This document shows, piece after piece, positions 1-5,283 of a stretch of DNA of 8,046 bases. The stretch is from Acidobacteriota bacterium (GTDB lineage: Bacteria; Acidobacteriota; Holophagae; Thermotomaculales; Thermotomaculaceae): positions 1-8,046 of the forward strand of contig WFPG01000013.1 in NCBI GenBank assembly GCA_015487755.1. The letters run 5' to 3'. Numbering within the stretch: the first letter of the stretch is position 1; each line of letters opens with the position of its first letter. A program made the translations under genes and the position numbers. The notes under the pieces are model-generated. The model searched no databases. It saw only the letters and a list, made by a program, of their open reading frames with translations, and was not told the DNA's origin.

Positions 1-35
1 AGTATATAATAAAAAAAATGAAATTGGAAGAATTT

Positions 36-1262
36 TTAAAGAGTATTTTTTGTCAATACTCTTTCCCACTGGGTTAAAAAGGGGCAGGATTTGCACCCTG
101 TGCGCCAGAAGCCTTTCAAATAAAGGAGGTTTATTTCTTTGCCTGAAAGTTTTATTAAAACCTGAATGTGTGCAGTTGACCAGAACTTTACGGGAAACAA
201 GTGCAAAATTCCCTGTAATTCCCTCTTTCTCGGCTTTCTCCTTCTTTTAAAACTCTCTCCGTCCCTGTCTCCCATAAGGTAAACTTCCGCACCCCACTCT
301 TTCGCAACTTGGTACATTTTTTCAGTCTTTTCAAAGGTGCACCACCTTGAGAAATCAGGCTCTCCCTTTTTATCCAAACCTAAATTAAGTATTTTTAAGT
401 CAACTCCGTACTCATTGCAAAGGTACTTTGCATGCTTTCTGTTTTCTTCAAAGTCAAAGCCTGTATCCGCATGAATGCACAAGAGTTTGTTTTTATCCCA
501 CACCTCAGCCGCTATGTCCAAAACAGCCTGGCTATCCTTTCCGCCGCTTAAAGGGATAACTGCCTTTTTTTGTCTGTACGGGTATAAAAACTCAATCGCC
601 TCTTTTTTAAGTTTTTCAATAATATCCCTGTTAGCGAATGCCGTTTTTTCAAAATCAACCTTTAAAGTCTTTTCAGGCTTTTTAATCTTGCCTATAACCT
701 CAACATTTTCCTCGTCAGGCTTTTTAACCCTTAAAAAGTTATTTTCTTCAAGAAATATAAACTCTTCGTCATTGTCCCTGAAGATTAAAGTGTAATCAGG
801 CAAATCAAAATCAAGGTTAAGGATTTTCTTTAAGTTTTTACCGTGCTCTGGATAGAGAAAATAGCAGTCTGTGTCAAGAGACAAAGGGACATCAATTTGA
901 TTTTTGCCCGTAAAGTAAAACACCCCGTCCCTAAACTCAACCCCGTTTCTCATCTCAGATTTTGCAAACTCTATTGTTTTGAATATTGTTGAGACCTTCT
1001 CAGTCCTGATTTGAGACGATTTGACGGATTTAACAGCAAAAAAGGGGGAAACAAAGCCTGCCAACTCTTCCGACAGATCTCTATCATCAGACCCTAAAAG
1101 GACAATATTAATCCTTGAAAAATCAAAAGGCAAAGAGTTTAACTCTTTCAAACTCCTTGCCTTTATTGTATTTAAACTAATTTCCCAATTTTTGTAATAC
1201 TTTTTCAAAACCATGGGCATTTTGCGGGCATCCCGCTTTGCCCTTACCCATAAATTAAGCAT
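36..1262 (-). CDS. PP-loop ATPase of the PAPS-reductase superfamily, non-canonical
   Basis: Predicted cytosolic 408-residue protein. The C-terminal half (about 230-400) is an adenylate-binding PP-loop domain: IPLSGGKDS (236-244), HADTGF (264-269), RWCTFEKTEKM (306-316), GDRDGESFKRR (331-341), HLFPVKFWSTAHIQ (354-367) and GCKSCPF (389-395). This is the layout of archaeal-type 'PAPS reductase family' proteins, not of CysH: the C-terminal ECGLH-type catalytic cysteine is absent, and C308, C390 and C393 could form a three-cysteine metal or Fe-S site. Residues 1-200 show no motif I recognise, apart from a possible alpha/beta start (INIVLLGSDD, 51-60). Such proteins activate a substrate by adenylation, often for sulfur transfer (compare DndC and thiolation enzymes); the substrate here is unknown. 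ATG at 1262 sits inside the deaminase end (ATGCTTAA overlap) with no good ribosome site, so translation is probably coupled. In-frame ATGs at residues 15 and 17 are alternative starts. Confidence 0.82.
   Translation of the reverse strand: MLNLWVRAKRDARKMPMVLKKYYKNWEISLNTIKARSLKELNSLPFDFSRINIVLLGSDDRDLSEELAGFVSPFFAVKSVKSSQIRTEKVSTIFKTIEFAKSEMRNGVEFRDGVFYFTGKNQIDVPLSLDTDCYFLYPEHGKNLKKILNLDFDLPDYTLIFRDNDEEFIFLEENNFLRVKKPDEENVEVIGKIKKPEKTLKVDFEKTAFANRDIIEKLKKEAIEFLYPYRQKKAVIPLSGGKDSQAVLDIAAEVWDKNKLLCIHADTGFDFEENRKHAKYLCNEYGVDLKILNLGLDKKGEPDFSRWCTFEKTEKMYQVAKEWGAEVYLMGDRDGESFKRRRKPRKRELQGILHLFPVKFWSTAHIQVLIKLSGKEINLLYLKGFWRTGCKSCPFLTQWERVLTKNTL
38..64 (-). repeat. Perfect 10-bp inverted repeat at the operon's 3' end (hairpin, possible terminator)
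   Basis: Arms AAAGAGTATT (38-47) and AATACTCTTT (55-64) are exact reverse complements around a 7-nt loop. On the transcribed strand the hairpin covers the last codons of the PP-loop gene and the first base of its TAA stop. It is AT-rich and is not followed immediately by a U run; a T8 tract appears only about 19 nt further on (18-11). It may be a weak terminator or a 3'-end RNA-stabilising hairpin. The repeat is certain, the function is not. Confidence 0.6.
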
Positions 1263-2622
1263 TCGCTTTTTCTATAAGGCTTATACTTATCTCATTCACC
1301 CTTTCTGTCAACTCTTCTTCGTCTATGCCTACAACCTTACCTTTGGAAACAACAATCCTGCCGTTTACAATGTTTAACTCAACATTGTGGTTGTAGCCCG
1401 TGAAAACAAGAGCAGCCAGAGGGTCTGACAAACTTCCCGCATATTGAAACTGCTTTATGTTAACCCCGATTAAATCAGCTCCGTACCCTTCTTTTAATAC
1501 GCCTAATTTGTTAAAGCCGAGCATTTCAGCCCCACCCTTTGTTGCAATCTTCAATGCGTCCCTTGCGGTAATTGCGTCGTGGCCGTATTTAATTCTCTGC
1601 AAAAGCATACAGTTTCTAACCTCGCCAAGCATGTCGGAAGAATCGTTTGAGGAAGAACCGTCAACTGCAAGAGATACGGGAATTCCCATTTCAAGCATCT
1701 CTTTTACCCTTGCAATACCGCTTCCAAGCCTCATATTTGAACTGGGGCAATGGGAAACCCCTGTCTTTGTTTCCGCAAGAAACTTCATCTCATCATCGTT
1801 AAACCATATGCCGTGGGCAAAGAAAACATCTTCCCCTACCCAGTTTAACTTTTCCATATATTCAAGAGGCCTCATTCCGTAATTTTCAAGGCAAAACTTC
1901 TCTTCGTCTTTTGTTTCGGCAAGGTGGGTGTGAAGTTTAACCCCGTAATGCCTTGCTAATTTTTCAGACTCTGTCATTGTGCTTTCAGCAACATTGAAAG
2001 GGGAGCAGGGCCCTAAAACAACCTTTGTCATTGCCAATTCGTCTTTGTTATGGAATTTTTCAATTACCCTTTGAGAATCCTTAATAACGGTATCGGTGTC
2101 CTGACAGATAACATCAGGAGGCAACCCCCCTTCGCTTTCACCCATTGTCATTGAGCCTCTTGTCAGAGCAGTCCTTATTCCCAACTTCTTTGCGGCCTCA
2201 ATTTGAATGTCAAAAATCTCTTCAATACCTTGAGGGTAAAGGTAATGGTTGTCTGAAGTTAATGTACACCCTGTTTTAAGCAATTCAGCCATTACGATTA
2301 AACTTGAATAGTAAATCGCCTCTTCGTCAATGTTTTTCCACACCTTGTAAAGGTTTACAAGCCAGTCAAAGAGTTTTGCATTCTGAACCGGGGGGTAATT
2401 CCTTGTAAGTACCTGAAAAAAGTGGTGATGGGTGTTTACAAGCCCCGGCAATATAACAAGGTTGGAACAGTCTATTGTCTGAACCGTTAAATTCCCTTCT
2501 ATATCAAAGCCTTTGCCTATTCTTTTAATTCTGTTTCCTTCAATAAAAATGTCCACATTCCTTAACTCGGTCCCATTTTCGTCAAAAGTTGCAACATAGT
2601 AGCAATTTTTAAGTAGCAGCAT
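1255..2622 (-). CDS. Amidohydrolase, probable 8-oxoguanine deaminase (AtzB/TrzN-like family)
   Basis: Cytosolic metal-dependent deaminase of 455 residues, full length for the family. Expected reaction: 8-oxoguanine + water to urate + ammonia. Mononuclear-metal amidohydrolase residues are complete: H65 and H67 (NTHHHFFQ), H233 with catalytic E236 (HTHLAE), H270 (AHGIW) and D321 (AVDGSSSND). Family-specific segments match 8-oxoguanine deaminase (Pa0142-like) and hydroxydechloroatrazine hydrolase (AtzB): QNAKLFDWLVNLY (80-92), MAELLKTGCT (111-120), the SDNHYLYP strand (123-130), GGLPPD (165-170), LGPCSPF (203-209) and HCPSSNMRLGSGIA (291-304). The N-terminal residues 1-60 and C-terminal 375-435 form the flanking beta-sandwich usual in these enzymes. 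The start is well set: ATG at 2622 follows a strong GAGGTGA ribosome site. Its last 8 nt overlap the PP-loop gene. Alternatives are another aminopurine, isocytosine or triazine deaminase; the fold and metal chemistry are secure, the substrate less so. Confidence 0.9.
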   Translation of the reverse strand: MLLLKNCYYVATFDENGTELRNVDIFIEGNRIKRIGKGFDIEGNLTVQTIDCSNLVILPGLVNTHHHFFQVLTRNYPPVQNAKLFDWLVNLYKVWKNIDEEAIYYSSLIVMAELLKTGCTLTSDNHYLYPQGIEEIFDIQIEAAKKLGIRTALTRGSMTMGESEGGLPPDVICQDTDTVIKDSQRVIEKFHNKDELAMTKVVLGPCSPFNVAESTMTESEKLARHYGVKLHTHLAETKDEEKFCLENYGMRPLEYMEKLNWVGEDVFFAHGIWFNDDEMKFLAETKTGVSHCPSSNMRLGSGIARVKEMLEMGIPVSLAVDGSSSNDSSDMLGEVRNCMLLQRIKYGHDAITARDALKIATKGGAEMLGFNKLGVLKEGYGADLIGVNIKQFQYAGSLSDPLAALVFTGYNHNVELNIVNGRIVVSKGKVVGIDEEELTERVNEISISLIEKANA

Positions 2623-2625
2623 AGT

Positions 2626-2632
2626 TCACCTC
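2626..2632 (-). promoter_or_regulatory. Strong ribosome binding site of the deaminase gene
   Basis: Minus strand reads GAGGTGA, then ACT and the ATG at 2622. It is a near-perfect anti-16S complement with 6 nt between the GAGG core and the start. It directly follows the TAA of the MFS gene (2635-2633). This is the clearest ribosome site in the window and fixes the deaminase start. Confidence 0.85.
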
Positions 2633-3775
2633 TTAAAGCTTAATATTCTCTTTGCAAAGTAATGGCAAAACAATTGCCTGAACCACAAAAGGCAAAAGAA
2701 TTATACCAAATGCGTAGTAAATGTTAATATCCGCAATTATCCCCACAAAGGGGACAAAAAACATCCCCACAACAGAAACCGTCAAAAACAGAAAGCCGTT
2801 TACAGGGCCCTTTATATTGTCGTCGGCTATGTAATTGATAAGAAAGTGGAAAGACGGGAAAAGGGTTGCCATAAAAAATGCCGTTATCCCGAAGAAAACA
2901 ACAGAGTATTTAAAGGGAGAAGAAAGCATAATAATAGCGCTAATAACGGTTAACACAGACATTGCAACAATATTTCTCTGCACCCCGAACTTTTTTATCT
3001 TTTTATTGCCGAAAAACCTGCTAATTGTAAAGATAAACCAGAACATTGAGAGAACGAGGGAGTACTTTTTAATCCCTACATGATGTATGCTTTTGTAAAA
3101 GTTTCCGGTCCACACAACAATAGACATCTCGCTTGCAGCATAGAAACCTAAAAGAAGGACAAGAACAACTATTTTTTTGTTAAGAAGGGCTTTTTTAATA
3201 TTTCTAAAAGAGTAGTCTTCGGTTTTATAATTTTCAAATGGATGTGTAGCAAACATTAATAGCACAATAAAGAAGACAATAAAATAACTTAAATAAACAT
3301 AGTTGTAGGTAAATCCCCTACCGACAATAGCCTTAACGATAATAGGCGCAATTAAACCCCCTATCCCGAAGAAAGAGTGGTACATTGAAAAATCCTGATG
3401 TTTTAAAGGCAAATGTGAATAGGTGGTTGCAAGGGAAGTCATAATTAGCCCGAATGTCATTGAGATAAAAAATATCCCTATTACAAGTGTGTAAAAACCT
3501 AAAAAAGAGGCAAAGGCAAGCCCTAAAAAAGCAGTTAAAAAGCCGAATTTTAGCCCTATCCTCGTACCTTTTTTGGCAAGCAAATAGATTGCTATTAAAT
3601 TTGCAGATATAGTGCCTATTGAACTGAAAAAGGGAATAATCCCGGATTTTCCCACACTCATTGAAAAAAAACGTTGAAATTCAGTCATCAATGCGGGAAA
3701 GGTATTTAAAAGCAGTGCTATAAAAAACACCCCTGAAAAAATTGTTATCTTTTTAAACAAAATTGTCCTGTCCAT
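2633..3775 (-). CDS. MFS transporter, FucP-like
   Basis: Inner-membrane major facilitator of 380 residues with about 12 hydrophobic helices in two six-helix halves, split by a charged loop (about 180-200, ENYKTEDYSFRNIKK). HSFFGIGGLIAP (133-144) resembles the TM5 HSxFGxGxxxGP motif of FucP/YbjJ-like carriers. SEMSIVVWTGNFY (215-227) resembles the conserved TM7 E...W...Y segment of the same group, and SRFFGNK (252-258) occupies the motif-A-like loop of the second half. The usual first-half motif A (GxxxDrxGrr) is weak: only LLAKKGTRIGLK. The substrate is not determinable. In this context it could import a second purine or related compound, or export the deaminase product. Start ATG at 3775 lies in the same frame as the permease, separated by TGA-TAG, with only a weak purine-rich stretch (GGAAAGAAG) upstream, which suggests translational coupling. 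Its stop codon abuts the ribosome site of the deaminase. Confidence 0.85.
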   Translation of the reverse strand: MDRTILFKKITIFSGVFFIALLLNTFPALMTEFQRFFSMSVGKSGIIPFFSSIGTISANLIAIYLLAKKGTRIGLKFGFLTAFLGLAFASFLGFYTLVIGIFFISMTFGLIMTSLATTYSHLPLKHQDFSMYHSFFGIGGLIAPIIVKAIVGRGFTYNYVYLSYFIVFFIVLLMFATHPFENYKTEDYSFRNIKKALLNKKIVVLVLLLGFYAASEMSIVVWTGNFYKSIHHVGIKKYSLVLSMFWFIFTISRFFGNKKIKKFGVQRNIVAMSVLTVISAIIMLSSPFKYSVVFFGITAFFMATLFPSFHFLINYIADDNIKGPVNGFLFLTVSVVGMFFVPFVGIIADINIYYAFGIILLPFVVQAIVLPLLCKENIKL

Positions 3776-3778
3776 CTA

Positions 3779-5272
3779 TCAGTCTTCTTTCCACTTCACC
3801 ATTAGCACAGATAGAATTGTAAATAAAAGGTATCCAATCGCAATAGCCATTGAGTAATTCATTTCAAATTTAGGCAGATAAATGCTTCCGTTAGGGTTAA
3901 CAGAGTGTATAAGTCCTGTTAAGGTAAAAACAATCATTGTTATATTAACCACAAGAAAGCCTTTTATGTTTTTTCTGATAAGGAAAGAAACCATACTGCC
4001 CCAAAGCATTGCCGTTAATATAAACCCGTTGCCTAATACGGTTATTGCATTATAGGTTGCAAGCAAATCTCCAGACAAATCAGCAACCGACTTTCCGAAA
4101 AATCCCATAAATGAGTTTACCTGAACCTGAACAAGGTTTGCTATTGAGGGGATAAAGGCAAATAGAATTGCAGGCACTTCATCTTTGCAAACAACATAAG
4201 ACTGCTCCGCAATTTCAAAGCCTACAAAAATCAATATAGGGGCAACTGCGGCAACGGGAATTATGTTTACAATACCGCCGACAATACCTAACATTCCCCC
4301 TAACCCTATAAACAGCCCTGTTGCAAGGGTATATCCAGCTTTTGCGCCCATTCTTTTATAAGCAGGGTGCCCGATATATGGGGTTGACTGCGCTACCCCG
4401 CCGCAAATTCCCGCAATTAAGGTTGCGATAGCCTCTGTTAAAAGTATATCCCTTGTCCTGTAATTATCCCCTGCAACCCTTGCGCTTTCGTTAACATTTA
4501 TCCCGCCTACAATGGTTAAAATGCCGAATGGAATAGCAACGGGAAGGTAATTTACGGCAAGTTTCATGCCTTTAATAAAATTCATATCAGGGTATGGGAG
4601 AAAAAAGCCCAAACTTGTTGTAGCCGTGTGAGCCTCTTTCATAGGCAAAACATAGTAAAGCAACGTGCCTAAAGCAACGGCTGCAAAAACAGGGGGGATT
4701 TTAAAGGGCATTTCATGCCTTGCAAAAAATGCGTAAATAATTATGCCTAAAGCGGTAATGCCTACAATAGGAAGTTTAAAAACATCAAGCATAGGGTAAA
4801 AACCTAAAAGAGCGAGCCCTATACCCCCTATTGAGCCTAAAAGCCCCGCTTCCGGGAAGTATTTTTGAACATACTCGCCTAAAAATGAGAGTATTACCTT
4901 TATTATTCCCATAATAATGAGTACAGACATTCCCACATATAATGTTAGGTACGGGTCTTTTGTCTGTAAGTAAACAGGCCCTAAAACGGTTAAGGTTATT
5001 CCCACCGTTGACGGGGTATCAAGCCCTAAAGGCATTGCGGTTACATTGTCCCTGTTTTCTTTTTTCATTAACCTGTATGCCATATAGGTGTAAACAAGGT
5101 CTCCTATCATTACACCTAATGCTGTTGCTGGAATCATTCTTGTCATAATTATCTTTAAAGGGTAGCCGAACACACCTGTAAGTATTCCCGTTAAAATAAC
5201 AAGGTTTGTTACATTGTCAAGCATAAGCCCGAAAAAGGCATTAATATCCCCTCTGGCAAATATCCGTTTCAT
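3779..5272 (-). CDS. NCS2/AzgA-like nucleobase (xanthine/uracil-type) permease
   Basis: Polytopic inner-membrane carrier of 497 residues, roughly 12-14 hydrophobic segments, in the usual size range of NCS2 permeases. It opens with RGDINAFFGLMLDNVTNL, a start seen in AzgA-like permeases. MPLGLDTPS (about 80-88) lies where NCS2 proteins carry the substrate-pocket strand of TM3. The block from GGINVNESARVAGDN (about 256) through EAIATLIAGICGG to AQSTPYIGHPAY (about 294-305) matches the TM8 region of purine permeases, and DEVPAILFAFIPSIAN (about 364-379) matches the TEAIPAF region near TM10. By family it should import a purine or related base by cation symport; the exact substrate cannot be read from sequence. 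I prefer the ATG at 5272 to the adjacent in-frame TTG at 5275, because the G-rich ribosome site then has usable spacing. It is followed by tandem TGA-TAG stops and the MFS start after 3 nt. Its place upstream of a deaminase supports nucleobase transport. Confidence 0.88.
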   Translation of the reverse strand: MKRIFARGDINAFFGLMLDNVTNLVILTGILTGVFGYPLKIIMTRMIPATALGVMIGDLVYTYMAYRLMKKENRDNVTAMPLGLDTPSTVGITLTVLGPVYLQTKDPYLTLYVGMSVLIIMGIIKVILSFLGEYVQKYFPEAGLLGSIGGIGLALLGFYPMLDVFKLPIVGITALGIIIYAFFARHEMPFKIPPVFAAVALGTLLYYVLPMKEAHTATTSLGFFLPYPDMNFIKGMKLAVNYLPVAIPFGILTIVGGINVNESARVAGDNYRTRDILLTEAIATLIAGICGGVAQSTPYIGHPAYKRMGAKAGYTLATGLFIGLGGMLGIVGGIVNIIPVAAVAPILIFVGFEIAEQSYVVCKDEVPAILFAFIPSIANLVQVQVNSFMGFFGKSVADLSGDLLATYNAITVLGNGFILTAMLWGSMVSFLIRKNIKGFLVVNITMIVFTLTGLIHSVNPNGSIYLPKFEMNYSMAIAIGYLLFTILSVLMVKWKED

Positions 5273-5275
5273 CAA

Positions 5276-5282
5276 CCCCCCC
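5276..5282 (-). promoter_or_regulatory. G7 homopolymer acting as ribosome binding site of the permease
   Basis: Seven consecutive G residues on the minus strand lie between the TAG of the ATPase gene and the permease start (TTG-ATG). With the ATG at 5272 the G tract has plausible Shine-Dalgarno spacing; with the TTG at 5275 it would touch the start codon, which argues for the ATG. The tract is a mononucleotide run in a position where length change would alter spacing. Confidence 0.5.
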
Positions 5283-5283
5283 G

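Noticed and set aside
5..10. TATAAT on the plus strand near the left edge, as a promoter -10 box
   Set aside because: The surrounding DNA is very AT-rich, no -35 region is in the window, and no plus-strand gene follows.
28..56. TTGACA on the minus strand at 56-51 as a -35 box of a downstream promoter
   Set aside because: No acceptable -10 box occurs 16-18 nt downstream (ATTCTT at best), and the hexamer lies in coding sequence and the hairpin loop region.
50..250. Plus-strand open frame of 66 codons
   Set aside because: It is antisense to the PP-loop gene, has no recognisable domain, and the opposite strand carries clear family motifs (GCKSCP, HLFP).
475..795. Plus-strand open frame of 106 codons
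   Set aside because: It is antisense to the PP-loop motif region; low-complexity S/F/L-rich translation without family features.
36..1262. Classical assimilatory PAPS/APS reductase (CysH)
   Set aside because: The ECGLH-type catalytic tail and the paired CC motif are missing, the N-terminal extension is foreign to CysH, and no sulfate-assimilation gene is adjacent.
1457..1882. Plus-strand open frame of 141 codons
   Set aside because: It lies wholly opposite the deaminase metal-site region. Its composition is serine/proline-rich as expected of an antisense shadow, with no motif.
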